Assembly: GCA_023957975.1 (NCBI GenBank)
Contig: JAMLGM010000001.1
Location: 496,001-560,000 of the forward strand
Length of the DNA: 64,000 nt
Source of the DNA: Microthrixaceae bacterium
GTDB taxonomy: Bacteria > Actinomycetota > Acidimicrobiia > Acidimicrobiales > Microtrichaceae
Direction: 5' to 3'
Shown here one piece after another: positions 17,899 through 26,479 of the stretch. The notes under the pieces are model-generated. The model saw nothing but the letters and a program-made list of their open reading frames with translations. It did no database searches and was not told the origin of the DNA. The position numbers and the translations under genes are program-made. The number at the start of each line of letters is the position of its first letter. The stretch's first letter is position 1.

Positions 17899-18649
17899 AG
17901 TGCCGATGAGTGAAGTGCCGAGGAGTGAAGTGCCGGCAGCCCACGTTGATGTGCGGTCGTCACCGATGATTCGCCACCCTCGGTTACACCCACCGATCCC
18001 CGTGTTCGGCCACTACGGCGAAAAGCCGCGCTGGCGTGGCCGGATTCATTCGGCCGCGTTCCTCGTCTCGATCCCGGCCGGGCTGTGGCTCATGTCGGTG
18101 GCCGACTCCGCCGCAGCACGCGTCGCGGTCGGCATCTACTGGCTGTCGCTGGCGGGCCTGTTCGGCACGAGCGCGTCCTACCACCTGTTCGCCCATTCGG
18201 CCGGCGCGGTGAAGTGGATGCGGCGGGCCGATCACTCGATGATCTTCGTGCTGATCGCCGGAACCTATACGCCGTTTTGTCTGGTCGTGCTCCCGAAGCC
18301 GTGGGGAGTGCCGATGCTGGCGTTGCTGTGGACGATCGCCGTGGCGGGCATCGTGATGAAGATGGTGCGTGTCGGAACCGACAAGTCGCAGGCCTCTGGG
18401 TCGTGGCTCTATGGGGTGATGGGGTGGATCGCGGTGATCGCGTTGCCCAAGCTGGTCCAGGAACTGGGCTGGAGTCGCATGGCACTGCTGTTTGCAGGCG
18501 GCGTGATCTACTCGGTGGGCGCGGTGATCATGAGCACGAAGAAGCTCGACCTGCGCCCCGCAACCTTCGGCTATCACGAGGTGTGGCACGCGATGACGGT
18601 CGCGGCGAGCGCCTGTCACTTCGTACTGGTCGCCATGGTGGTGCGCTGA
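17870..18649 (+). CDS. Hemolysin III-family (HlyIII/YqfA) integral membrane protein
   Basis: The 259-residue protein has the PAQR/HlyIII seven-helix pattern with the conserved metal-site residues: SASYHLF (Ser and His), MRRADHSMIFVLIAGTYTPF (Asp, His) and the C-terminal HEVWHAMTVAASACHFV. PAQR family members can carry zinc-dependent hydrolase sites; the bacterial role is unclear. The N-terminal 40 residues are unusual, containing three copies of EVPxS/A from a 15-bp DNA repeat, and may be untranslated if a later Met is used. It overlaps the NIPSNAP-like gene. Confidence 0.88.
   Translation: MNRIGPLMPEVPMSEVPRSEVPAAHVDVRSSPMIRHPRLHPPIPVFGHYGEKPRWRGRIHSAAFLVSIPAGLWLMSVADSAAARVAVGIYWLSLAGLFGTSASYHLFAHSAGAVKWMRRADHSMIFVLIAGTYTPFCLVVLPKPWGVPMLALLWTIAVAGIVMKMVRVGTDKSQASGSWLYGVMGWIAVIALPKLVQELGWSRMALLFAGGVIYSVGAVIMSTKKLDLRPATFGYHEVWHAMTVAASACHFVLVAMVVR
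17896..17939 (+). repeat. Three tandem 15-bp repeats
   Basis: The unit TGAAGTGCCGATGAG occurs at 17896, 17911 and 17926, with one change in the second copy and a shortened third. It encodes EVPMS-EVPRS-EVPAA at the start of the hemolysin III-like gene and includes potential alternative start codons, so copy-number change would alter only the dispensable-looking N-terminus. Confidence 0.8.
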
Positions 18650-18688
18650 ACCGCAGCGGGATCGCCCCGCCGGATTCGGCCCTTCCGT

Positions 18689-19804
18689 TCAGACCAGTGC
18701 CGCCTCGACGCGCCCAGTGAGGCGCTCTCCGACGACCGCGGCAGCGGCGGGTGGCAGCGAGGCCACGTATCGTTCCAGACGCTCAAGCTCTCCGAATCTT
18801 CGGAACGTGTACTCGAAATAGTTGTCGGGGATGTCCGTCGAGCCGGTCGCCAGCGACTCGGTGATGAGGCCCATCGCACTGGTCAGGTCACCCTGGTACC
18901 AGCGCACTGCGGCATCGATGAGTGGGCGATGGTCGGGGTGGACGCGAGCGAGCTCGAGGGCTGCGAGCTCGTCGAACCGTTGCCGGTACAGCAGCGCCCA
19001 GGCGACGGTGGTGTAGACCTCGCTCGAAACGAGCCAGCCGTGTTCGGACCAGATGACGGCCAACAGGGGTTCCAAGCCACGGTCCTCATCGCCGTCGAGG
19101 AGCCGTTCGTGCGCGATCCGGATGTCCTGTTGGCGGCGTTCGCGTGCGGTGAACGCGAATGCGGTCGAGTTGGTCACGATCATCAGTACGAGCACGCTGA
19201 ACACGATGTAGGGGTGCTCGCGACCGGCGAACCACCAAGCGGCGGCACAGATGGCGGCGGTTGCGGCGATCAACCAGCCGATCGCCGCGCCGCGCCGCCG
19301 CGATGCCATCTCGACCAGCTCGCTGGTGATGTGGCCGCCGTCGAGCGGCACGATGGGAAGGAGGTTGAACAGGCTCCACCACACGTTCACGAACCACGAT
19401 GCCGCGCTGAACCACACGATCTGGCGGCCGTGGATCGGAATGAGCGCTGAGTTGATCGTGATCCCGAGCAGGATCGCGGCGGCGGGTCCCGCGAGGGAGA
19501 CGCCGATCGACTGCCACGGCGAGATGCGACCCCGCTCATCGGTTGAGGTGAGCCCCCCGAACGCGTTCAACGAAACTCCGGGATGGAATCCGCAGGCCCG
19601 TAGCGCCGCGACGTGGCCGGCCTCGTGGACCAGCACCGAAACGGTCACGAGGACCAGCCAGGCGGTCAGCATCCACGGGTCTCGGCCAAAGTGGCCACCG
19701 AAGATCAACGGCAACGCCACGACCATGAGCGGGAACGTGAGCCCGATCCTGACGGGGGTGCCGAAGACCCGGAATCGAAGTGCAGGTCCTCGGCCGCGTT
19801 GCAT
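18689..19804 (-). CDS. M50 (site-2 protease) family zinc metalloprotease
   Basis: The 371-residue membrane protein has the intramembrane protease signature: HEAGH at residues 60-64 inside a hydrophobic helix, and NLLPIVPLDGGH at 147-158 supplying the third zinc ligand. Five to six membrane segments lie before residue 220; the C-terminal 150 residues are soluble, helical and repeat-like (possibly TPR-type). Family members cut transmembrane anti-sigma factors or other membrane substrates. No sigma/anti-sigma pair is adjacent, so the substrate is unknown. Confidence 0.88.
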   Translation of the reverse strand: MQRGRGPALRFRVFGTPVRIGLTFPLMVVALPLIFGGHFGRDPWMLTAWLVLVTVSVLVHEAGHVAALRACGFHPGVSLNAFGGLTSTDERGRISPWQSIGVSLAGPAAAILLGITINSALIPIHGRQIVWFSAASWFVNVWWSLFNLLPIVPLDGGHITSELVEMASRRRGAAIGWLIAATAAICAAAWWFAGREHPYIVFSVLVLMIVTNSTAFAFTARERRQQDIRIAHERLLDGDEDRGLEPLLAVIWSEHGWLVSSEVYTTVAWALLYRQRFDELAALELARVHPDHRPLIDAAVRWYQGDLTSAMGLITESLATGSTDIPDNYFEYTFRRFGELERLERYVASLPPAAAAVVGERLTGRVEAALV

Positions 19805-19864
19805 CGCTCCAGTTTGCTGTGAATTCGGTCGAGGCGTTGCGCGTTTCTGAGAGTCGGACGACGA

Positions 19865-20926
19865 CTATCGGTGAGGCGGCGCGTCGAGGCCTCCCATGGT
19901 GGCGATCGAGTCGAGCGAACGGATCGTGTCGTTGAGGTGCGTACACGTGGAGGTCCCGCGGAAGTCGTGCCGTACGAGAGACCGCAGTTCGCCGACCCGC
20001 TGGCCGACACATCGTTGTGCGGACGCCAGGGCCGACGGACACTCCATCCACGGCAACACCCGGGCCTCGGCATCGAGGTCGGCGATGACTCCGTCGCGGA
20101 GGGTGCCGCGTACGAGGTACTCGTGGAGCACCCGCTCGGTGGTCCCGAAGTCGGCGTGCGAGTCGCGAAAGTGGGTCTCGAACCGCCGCTCGCCGCCATC
20201 GTCGGGTCCGAGGTCGATTCGCCGTACCCGTCGGGTTGTGTTGGCGCTGAGCGGCGGAATCGGGTGCCACGACCCGGTCGCCTGTGGGGCCTGGGTGTGA
20301 GCGGTAGTCCACAACGCCGGTGCGGGCGGACCTACCGGTGTGAGCATCTCGCCGTCGTTGCGCAGCGAGGAAATCAGCGTCGCCTCCTCGGCCCATCCCG
20401 CACAGGTGTCGGCCTGGAAATCGATCGCTTCGGGGTTGGAGGCGAAGATCTCTGAGATCGCGTCGACACCGGTGCGCGAGTCCTCGTACTGCTCCGCGTA
20501 CCCGCCGACCAGCGTGATACCGGGCAGGTCGTCGAGGAGAAACATGGCCAGCGCCGAACAGCCGCCGACCTGGCGAAGGGCCGAGTCGAGTCGCGCCCGG
20601 AATCCACCTGCGGTGCTGTGCCCGACGAGTGCGGACAACTCGAGGGCGCCGTTCGGTGCGCCGCTGTCGTGGACCGAGATGGCGCTCAGCGTGCGCGCCA
20701 TCGCGTCGGTCTCGGCACTCAGGGTCACCGTCGCCTCGACGACGGGTTGGCGATCTGTGTCGATTCGCACGGATCGTGCGACGGCCTCGCAGCGCACCGG
20801 CGCCGATCCGAGCCCATTGGGTGAACTCGAATCGGCGTGGAACGTCCATCGGGTCCACCCTGGAGCGAGGACAGGGGTGGACCGAAGTGGATTCTGCGGT
20901 CCGTTGCGTCCGACGGTGAACCCCAT
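19865..20926 (-). CDS. DUF2889-family-like protein
   Basis: The 353-residue soluble protein has GWTRWTFHAD near the N-terminus and a C-terminal block with GVIADLDAEARVLPWMECPSA and STCTHLNDTIRSL, a Cys/His-containing pattern I associate with DUF2889. The C-terminal Cys and His residues could bind a metal. Function is unknown for the family; in actinobacteria it is often near acyl-CoA metabolism genes, and here an acyl-CoA dehydrogenase gene lies immediately upstream on the same strand, 36 bp away. The family call is from memory of the motif and is moderate. Confidence 0.6.
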   Translation of the reverse strand: MGFTVGRNGPQNPLRSTPVLAPGWTRWTFHADSSSPNGLGSAPVRCEAVARSVRIDTDRQPVVEATVTLSAETDAMARTLSAISVHDSGAPNGALELSALVGHSTAGGFRARLDSALRQVGGCSALAMFLLDDLPGITLVGGYAEQYEDSRTGVDAISEIFASNPEAIDFQADTCAGWAEEATLISSLRNDGEMLTPVGPPAPALWTTAHTQAPQATGSWHPIPPLSANTTRRVRRIDLGPDDGGERRFETHFRDSHADFGTTERVLHEYLVRGTLRDGVIADLDAEARVLPWMECPSALASAQRCVGQRVGELRSLVRHDFRGTSTCTHLNDTIRSLDSIATMGGLDAPPHR

Positions 20927-20962
20927 GGGAACCTCCTACCGCCTCGTTGCGGACCCGTGGTT

Positions 20963-22192
20963 TCAGCTGTTCAGCAACGCGCGGGCGACAGCGATCGTCT
21001 GTTGTTCGTCGGTGCCGGCGTAGATCTGCAGGACCTTCGCGTCGCGGGCGAGTTGTTCGACCTGGAACTCGCTCATGTAGCCGTTGCCGCCGAAGAGCTG
21101 CACCGCTTCGAGCGCGACGGCGGTCGCCTGCTGGGCCGAATAGAGCTTCATCGCCGAGGCCTCGGCAAAGGTCATGGTCTTACCCGCTTTGGCAAGTTCG
21201 ATGATGCGAAACACCAGGTTCTGCACGTTCATGCGCGCCACCTCCATGAAGGCCAGCTTCTGTTGGATGAGCTGGAAGTCGCCGATGCGTTGGCCGAACT
21301 GCTTGCGTTCCTTGGCGTAGTCGATCGACAGGTCGAGGCACTGCTCGATGATGCCTAGCGCCATTGCGGCGACCCCGGAACGTTCCTGCTGGAAGGTCGC
21401 CTTGGCCCCTTCGCGGCCGCCCTTCGCGACGTTCTCGGTCTCGCCGATGAGGCGATCGATGCCGACACGGACGTCGGCGAGGAAGAGTTCGCCGGTGGGG
21501 GAGGAATGCATTCCCATCTTGCGCAGCGGCTTGGACTGCTCGAGGCCCGCCATGCCGGAGTCGAGCACGAAACTCAGCACCTTGCGGTCCTTCGGGTCGT
21601 TGCCCTCGTCGAGCTTGGCGATAAACACGATCGTGTCGGCGTAGGGGCCGTTGGTGATGAACGTCTTGTTGCCGTTGAGGACGTATTCGTCACCGTCGCG
21701 CCGAGCGGTGGACAGCATCGAACCGAAGGCGTCGGAGCCGGCGTTGGGTTCGGTGATCGCCCATGCTCCCACCTTGCGCATCGTCAACAGGTCGGGGACC
21801 CAACGCTCCTTTTGCGCGATCGTGCCCTTCGAGCTGATGGCCGCGGCGGTGAGGCCGGTGGAGACCCCCATCGCGGTGACGATGCCGGGGCAGTGCCGAC
21901 ACAGCTCGATGATGGGAATCAGTGTGAACCCGGGATCGCTCGTGGCATCCCGCACCGGCTTGTCGGCCTCGGAGGCTTCGCCGGCTGCCACCTGCCTTTC
22001 GAACTCGATGCGCTTGGAGAACGTCGCGTCGGCCATCGCATCCATGCCGAAGGTTGAATACATCTTGCGCATGAACTCGTAGGGGGGCAGGTCGCCGTGT
22101 TCGAGTTCCTCTTTGATCGGCAGGAGTTCCTTGGCGAGGAAGTCGCGCATGGCGCCCCGAAGCATGAGGTGTTCTTCAGACCATTCGTACAT
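20963..22192 (-). CDS. Acyl-CoA dehydrogenase
   Basis: The 409-residue flavoprotein has the usual ACAD layout: helical N-terminus, WAITEPNAGSDAFGSM (FAD/substrate signature 1), YVLNGNKTFITNGPYAD, and C-terminal LFGGNGYMSEFQVEQLARDAKVLQIYAGT. It would oxidise an acyl-CoA to the enoyl-CoA, passing electrons to ETF. The position of the usual MCAD-type catalytic Glu (YEGT) is Ala here, so the base must come from elsewhere, as in isovaleryl-CoA-dehydrogenase-like enzymes. A long palindrome just upstream suggests TetR-type control. The DUF2889-like gene follows on the same strand. Confidence 0.93.
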   Translation of the reverse strand: MYEWSEEHLMLRGAMRDFLAKELLPIKEELEHGDLPPYEFMRKMYSTFGMDAMADATFSKRIEFERQVAAGEASEADKPVRDATSDPGFTLIPIIELCRHCPGIVTAMGVSTGLTAAAISSKGTIAQKERWVPDLLTMRKVGAWAITEPNAGSDAFGSMLSTARRDGDEYVLNGNKTFITNGPYADTIVFIAKLDEGNDPKDRKVLSFVLDSGMAGLEQSKPLRKMGMHSSPTGELFLADVRVGIDRLIGETENVAKGGREGAKATFQQERSGVAAMALGIIEQCLDLSIDYAKERKQFGQRIGDFQLIQQKLAFMEVARMNVQNLVFRIIELAKAGKTMTFAEASAMKLYSAQQATAVALEAVQLFGGNGYMSEFQVEQLARDAKVLQIYAGTDEQQTIAVARALLNS

Positions 22193-22204
22193 GCGGGGAT
22201 TGTA

Positions 22205-22240
22205 CCTGACGGACTTGACCGACCGGTCAAGTCCGTCAGG
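22205..22240. promoter_or_regulatory. Perfect 16-bp-arm palindrome upstream of the acyl-CoA dehydrogenase gene
   Basis: The left arm 22205-22220 and right arm 22225-22240 are exact reverse complements around GACC. The core TTGACCGACCGGTCAA resembles TetR-family operators. Two further partial copies of the GTCAGG end follow at 22241-22254. It lies 13 bp upstream of the ATG at 22192 and downstream of the glutathione peroxidase gene, so it could also terminate that transcript. Confidence 0.6.
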
Positions 22241-22306
22241 TCCGTCAGGTCAGGGAATGCCGTCGGCTGGATTCGAGCCGAGGCTCGGGCTGGGCCCAGG
22301 TCGGGT

Positions 22307-22795
22307 TCAGGCGAGTTCTGCTTCGATCGCTGCGATCACCGCGGGGTCGTCGGGGGCCACCGTCGGAGCGAACCGGGCGACGACGTCGCCGCTGGGGTTC
22401 ACGAGAAACTTCTCGAAGTTCCATCGGACGTCCCCGGTGTGTCCGTCGGAAACATCGGCCGATCGTTCGAGTTCGGCGAACAAGGAGTGCTGCGATTCGC
22501 CGTTGACGTCGATCTTTTCCGACAGCGGGAACGTCACGCCGTAGTTCACCTGGCAGAACTCGGAGATCTCATCGGCGGTGCCGGGTTCCTGCTCGAGAAA
22601 CTGGTTGCACGGGAATCCGACAACGGTGAAGTCCTCGTCGCCGAAGCGGTCCTGAAGGCCCTGGAGCTGTTCGTACTGCGGGGTCAGGCCGCACTTGGAC
22701 GCGGTGTTCACGAACAATGCCGTCTTGCCGGCGATGTCGCTCATGAGATCGGGCGTACCGTTCAACGCGGAAATGGTGTGGTCATAGGCGGACAT
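22307..22795 (-). CDS. Glutathione peroxidase (thioredoxin-type, Cys)
   Basis: The 162-residue enzyme has FVNTASKCGLTPQY with catalytic Cys35, FPCNQFLEQEPG with Gln69, and WNFEKFLV with Trp125, the complete Cys-Gln-Trp catalytic set. It uses cysteine, not selenocysteine, and probably reduces peroxides with thioredoxin or mycothiol rather than glutathione, which actinobacteria lack. The start at 22795 has GAGGAG six bases upstream; longer in-frame starts would add unrelated sequence. It is divergent from the lipoprotein gene at 22865. Confidence 0.95.
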   Translation of the reverse strand: MSAYDHTISALNGTPDLMSDIAGKTALFVNTASKCGLTPQYEQLQGLQDRFGDEDFTVVGFPCNQFLEQEPGTADEISEFCQVNYGVTFPLSEKIDVNGESQHSLFAELERSADVSDGHTGDVRWNFEKFLVNPSGDVVARFAPTVAPDDPAVIAAIEAELA

Positions 22796-22864
22796 CGTGA
22801 CTCCTCGTGTGGTCATCGGTCGGGCAACGTGTTCCCAACAGCAGTATTCCCTACGCTTGCACCC

Positions 22865-23731
22865 ATGATGTGGCGACACCGAACTGCTCGTCCCCTGGGG
22901 GCCACGAACCGAGGGGCAGCGTTCGCGACGGCGCTGGCCGCGATTGCGATCGTGGGCGCTACGGGGTGTGCCAAGAGCCCGATGCAAGCGTTCGAGGACC
23001 TGCAGGTCGAGGAGACACCCGTCGAGGTGGTTGCCTCGTCGCTGCTGCGCCTCGATGGACGCGTCGCGCTGGGACCAGATCTCACGCGCACGCTCTTGAA
23101 GGTCCAACTCGTTCCGGAGGGGTACTCGTGGGCCGACGCCGACTGCGCGGTCGATGCGGTGATTGGTGTGATGGGAGCCGAAGCCTTCGCGGTGGTCCCG
23201 GCGGGAAAGATCCGCGCGATCACCTGGGACTATCCGGGTAGCGACGAAGCCGCGTTGGCGTGTCGCTCGTCGGAGACCGAGGCCCGTCGAAATCACTCGG
23301 TCACCAAATCCGACATCACCATCGCCGACCCACAGCCCGGCCCCGACCCGGATCCGGCGGCGGTTCGTGAGCTCCAGGCCCGCGGGTTCTCGTTGGGTGC
23401 CGAACGCGCCGGGCTGACGCTCGAGGAACGGGAATGCATCCTCAAACCGGTGATCGGCGATTGGACCGACGCCGACTACGTCCTGCTCGCCCAGCGCTCG
23501 AAGCAGATACGCCAAGACGACGTCGTCGCTGCGGTCGACGAGTGTCTCGACGACGACCGCGCCGCCGAGGCGGCGACAACAGCGGTGCCGTCGCTGTTGG
23601 CCGCCAACGAATGGGCACAGGAAGAATCGGACCGGGTCGACGCGCTGAAGACCGCCGCAGGTATCGACCCGGACAGCGGTGAACCGATCGTTACAGATCC
23701 GGCAGCGGCATCTCCAGATTCGGAGAAGTGA
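22865..23731 (+). CDS. Secreted lipoprotein of unknown function
   Basis: The 288-residue product begins with a basic N-terminus, a hydrophobic stretch and a lipobox ending VGATGC at about residue 35, predicting a lipid-anchored extracellular protein. Two Cys-containing segments (SWADADCAVDAVIG and LEERECILKPVIGDWTDADYVLLA) look like a duplicated motif of about 60 residues. No known domain is recognised. The start at 22865 puts the lipobox at the right distance; the open frame extends upstream but overlaps the glutathione peroxidase gene. Its 3' end overlaps the convergent SDR gene by 41 bp. Confidence 0.75.
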   Translation: MMWRHRTARPLGATNRGAAFATALAAIAIVGATGCAKSPMQAFEDLQVEETPVEVVASSLLRLDGRVALGPDLTRTLLKVQLVPEGYSWADADCAVDAVIGVMGAEAFAVVPAGKIRAITWDYPGSDEAALACRSSETEARRNHSVTKSDITIADPQPGPDPDPAAVRELQARGFSLGAERAGLTLEERECILKPVIGDWTDADYVLLAQRSKQIRQDDVVAAVDECLDDDRAAEAATTAVPSLLAANEWAQEESDRVDALKTAAGIDPDSGEPIVTDPAAASPDSEK

Positions 23732-24521
23732 GCCCCCCATCGATCTCGAGGATCTTGCCGGTCATGAACGACCCGGCGGGTGAGCACAGGTAGAGAACTC
23801 CGAGTGCGATGTCGAGCGGGTCGCCGAGACGGCGCAGCGGTGTGCCCGACTCGAGCGCAGTCCGCAGGTCATCGTTCTCGATCACCATTTCCAGCGCGCT
23901 CGTGGCGGTGGAACCGACGGCGATTCCGTTCACCCGAATCCGCGGGGCGCACTCGGTCGCCATTAACCGGGTGAGGTGACTCAGCGCCGCCTTCGCGGTG
24001 CCGTAGGCCGCCATGCCGCGATCGCTCAGCCGGCCGATCGCGGAACTGATGTTGACGATCGACCCGCAAGCCGCATGAGTACCGGGGTCGTTGGCGTCGC
24101 CACCGATGGTCGGTTGTTGAAGCATCGCCGGGATCGCCGCCTTGGACAGCTCGAATGCAGTCGTGACGTTGAAATGGAAGGCCTGCTCGAGCATCCGACT
24201 CGACGTGTCGAGCAGGGGTTTCGGGAAGCTTCCGCCCACGTTGTTGACGACGATGTCGAGGCGGCCGAACTCGTCGAGCGCGACGTCGACGAGGCCCCGC
24301 ACGGCGTCGAGGTCGTTGAGGTCGGCGGGCACGCACACCGCGCGCCGGCCGCACGCCGTAATCCGATCTGCAACCTCGTCGAGTTGTTCTGGCGACCGGG
24401 CGGAGATGACGACATCGGCCCCGGCCTCGGCGAGTGCCATGGCGCTTGCGGCGCCGATGCCTCGTCCGGCTCCGGTGACGATGGCGACCTGGTCGGATAC
24501 CAGGAAATGGTCGGTGATCAT
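23691..24521 (-). CDS. Short-chain dehydrogenase/reductase (SDR)
   Basis: The 276-residue enzyme shows the classical SDR set: cofactor motif TGAGRGIG, NNVGG, catalytic Ser in VNISSAIG and YGTAK with Tyr and Lys, and the C-terminal GKILEIDGG. It would reduce or oxidise a carbonyl/hydroxyl with NAD(P). The ATG at 24521 has GAGAGGGG in front; the in-frame GTG at 24545 is less likely. It is divergent from the amidohydrolase gene at 24670 and shares a promoter region with a GACCGGTC palindrome. Confidence 0.92.
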   Translation of the reverse strand: MITDHFLVSDQVAIVTGAGRGIGAASAMALAEAGADVVISARSPEQLDEVADRITACGRRAVCVPADLNDLDAVRGLVDVALDEFGRLDIVVNNVGGSFPKPLLDTSSRMLEQAFHFNVTTAFELSKAAIPAMLQQPTIGGDANDPGTHAACGSIVNISSAIGRLSDRGMAAYGTAKAALSHLTRLMATECAPRIRVNGIAVGSTATSALEMVIENDDLRTALESGTPLRRLGDPLDIALGVLYLCSPAGSFMTGKILEIDGGLTSPNLEMPLPDL

Positions 24522-24593
24522 GATGTCCCCTCTCGTCGCCCACACTTTCGCGCATCGGAGATGCTCGCCCGCTCACTCGCGGCGCCGAGTTGC

Positions 24594-24606
24594 TTGACCG
24601 GTCGAA
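24594..24606. promoter_or_regulatory. Candidate TetR-type half-palindromic operator
   Basis: TTGACCGGTCGAA contains the 8-bp palindrome GACCGGTC and shares TTGACCG/CGGTC with the long palindrome at 22205. It sits between the divergent SDR and amidohydrolase genes and may be bound by the same regulator. Confidence 0.3.
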
Positions 24607-24669
24607 TCGGGGCCGGTCTACTGATGGGGTGCGACCCGGGGGATCGAGGCCGCCGGTCAGGGGTGTGCC

Positions 24670-26388
24670 ATGCATGATGTCGTGATCCGCGACGCCACAA
24701 TCGTCGACGGCTCCGGAGCCAGGTCGTTCACCGGCGACATCGCGATCGAGGGCGAGCGAATCGTGGCGGTCGGGGTCGTCGAGGGAACCGGTCGACGTGA
24801 GATCGATGCAGCCGGGCTGCTCGTCACCCCGGGATGGGTGGACATCCACACCCACTACGACGGACAGGTCACGTGGGATCCGGAGGTCACGCCGTCGGGC
24901 TGGCACGGCGTCACCACCGTCGTGATGGGCAATTGCGGTGTCGGTTTCGCTCCGGTCGATCCGGCACGGCGCGACTTTCTCATCCAGTTGATGGAAGGGG
25001 TCGAGGACATTCCCGGAACGGCACTTGCCGAAGGGATGAGTTGGAACTGGGAGACCTTCGAGGAGTACCTCGACGAAGTCGCATCGATGCCGCGGGTGAT
25101 GGACGTAGCGGCGCTCGTTCCTCACGGGGCGGTTCGCGCCTACGTGATGGGCGACGACGCGGCGGTGCACGATGCCGCCACTCCCGAACAGATCGACCAG
25201 ATGCGTGCCATCGTCGCCGACGCACTCGCCGCGGGCGCGGTCGGGTTCTCGACGACCCGCACGATGCTGCACCGGGCAAAGGACGGCGAACTCGCGGCGG
25301 GCACGTTGGCGGAGGTCGACGAACTCGTCGGCATCGGCCAGGCGCTGGCGGACACCGGCGCCGGATTGTTCTCGGTCGCCTCCGACATGTTCGACGCCCG
25401 CTCGGAGTTCGAGTGGATGACCACGGTGTCGCGCGAGTCCGGTCGGCCTGTGACCTTCGGGTGTCTGCAGAGCCCGGTGCAGTCGGACAACTGGGTCGAG
25501 TTGTTGGATCTGGCCCGAAGCGCCACGGCTGAGGGAGCGCGCATTGTGCCTCAGGTGGCTGGCAAGCCCGCGAGCGTCATGTTCGGTTTCGAGTCGTCGT
25601 TGCACCCATTCCTGCATCACCGCGCGTACAAGGCGATTGCGCATCTCCCGTTCGCCGAACGAATCGCCAAGCTGAAATCGCCGGAGGTGCGTGAGGCGAT
25701 CCTCGCCGAACGGGTCGAGTATCGGGGATTTCAAGCGATCCTGTTCGAGGGGTTCGAACGGCTCTATCCGCTCGGTGATCCGCCGCAATACGAGCCGGAA
25801 CCCGAGGCCAGCGTCGCGGCGATCGCCCGTCGAACGGGTCGCCATCCCCGCGAGGTGGCCTACGACCTCATGTTGGAATCCGACGGGAGAGCCTTGTTGT
25901 ATTTCCCGCTGTTGGGTTATGCCGACGGCGACTTTGGAGCCATCGAGGCGATGTTGCGCGACCCGGACACGGTGCTCGGCCTCGGCGATGGCGGCGCCCA
26001 TTGTGGGGTGCTCTGCGACGCAAGCCTGCCCACCTACATGCTCACCCACTGGGCGCGGGACCGGACCCGCGGAGCGCGGCTGAGTATCGAGGAAGTGGTG
26101 CACCATCAGACCCGCCGCACCGCCGCGCTCTACGGGTTCGACGATCGGGGGCTGGTCGCCCCCGGGTACCTCGCCGACCTGAACATCATCGACTTCGACG
26201 CACTGAGGATCGCTCCCCCTGAGATGGTCTACGACCTGCCCGCCGGTGGTCGGCGGTTGATCCAGCGTGCGGAGGGATACGTGGCGACCATCAAGAGCGG
26301 TGTCGTCGTGCGCGAGCACGACGAACCTACCGGCGAGCGTCCAGGACGCCTGTTGCGCGGCGGCCAACCGGCGCCGAGCCGCATCTGA
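24670..26388 (+). CDS. Amidohydrolase, N-acyl-D-amino-acid deacylase (D-aminoacylase) family
   Basis: The 572-residue metal hydrolase has the N-terminal [19 protein letters not shown] beta-sandwich, [13 protein letters not shown] metal motif (about residues 58-70), a later [12 protein letters not shown] site and C-terminal [20 protein letters not shown] and [15 protein letters not shown], typical of D-aminoacylase-like amidohydrolases. The family hydrolyses N-acyl-D-amino acids or related cyclic amides; in actinobacteria many members are of unknown substrate. AGGGG precedes the ATG at 24670. It is divergent from the SDR gene. Confidence 0.88.
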   Translation: MHDVVIRDATIVDGSGARSFTGDIAIEGERIVAVGVVEGTGRREIDAAGLLVTPGWVDIHTHYDGQVTWDPEVTPSGWHGVTTVVMGNCGVGFAPVDPARRDFLIQLMEGVEDIPGTALAEGMSWNWETFEEYLDEVASMPRVMDVAALVPHGAVRAYVMGDDAAVHDAATPEQIDQMRAIVADALAAGAVGFSTTRTMLHRAKDGELAAGTLAEVDELVGIGQALADTGAGLFSVASDMFDARSEFEWMTTVSRESGRPVTFGCLQSPVQSDNWVELLDLARSATAEGARIVPQVAGKPASVMFGFESSLHPFLHHRAYKAIAHLPFAERIAKLKSPEVREAILAERVEYRGFQAILFEGFERLYPLGDPPQYEPEPEASVAAIARRTGRHPREVAYDLMLESDGRALLYFPLLGYADGDFGAIEAMLRDPDTVLGLGDGGAHCGVLCDASLPTYMLTHWARDRTRGARLSIEEVVHHQTRRTAALYGFDDRGLVAPGYLADLNIIDFDALRIAPPEMVYDLPAGGRRLIQRAEGYVATIKSGVVVREHDEPTGERPGRLLRGGQPAPSRI

Positions 26389-26479
26389 ACCGTCGTCGAC
26401 GACGGCGCAACGGTTCGGGCAGCGCCCCAAGGCTGAACGGTTCTCGACGGGAAGCCCGCGCCGGTAGCGTGGACTCACG

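Noticed and set aside
22097..22864. 5' extension of the lipoprotein frame
   Set aside because: It would overlap the glutathione peroxidase gene fully and bury the lipobox in mid-protein.
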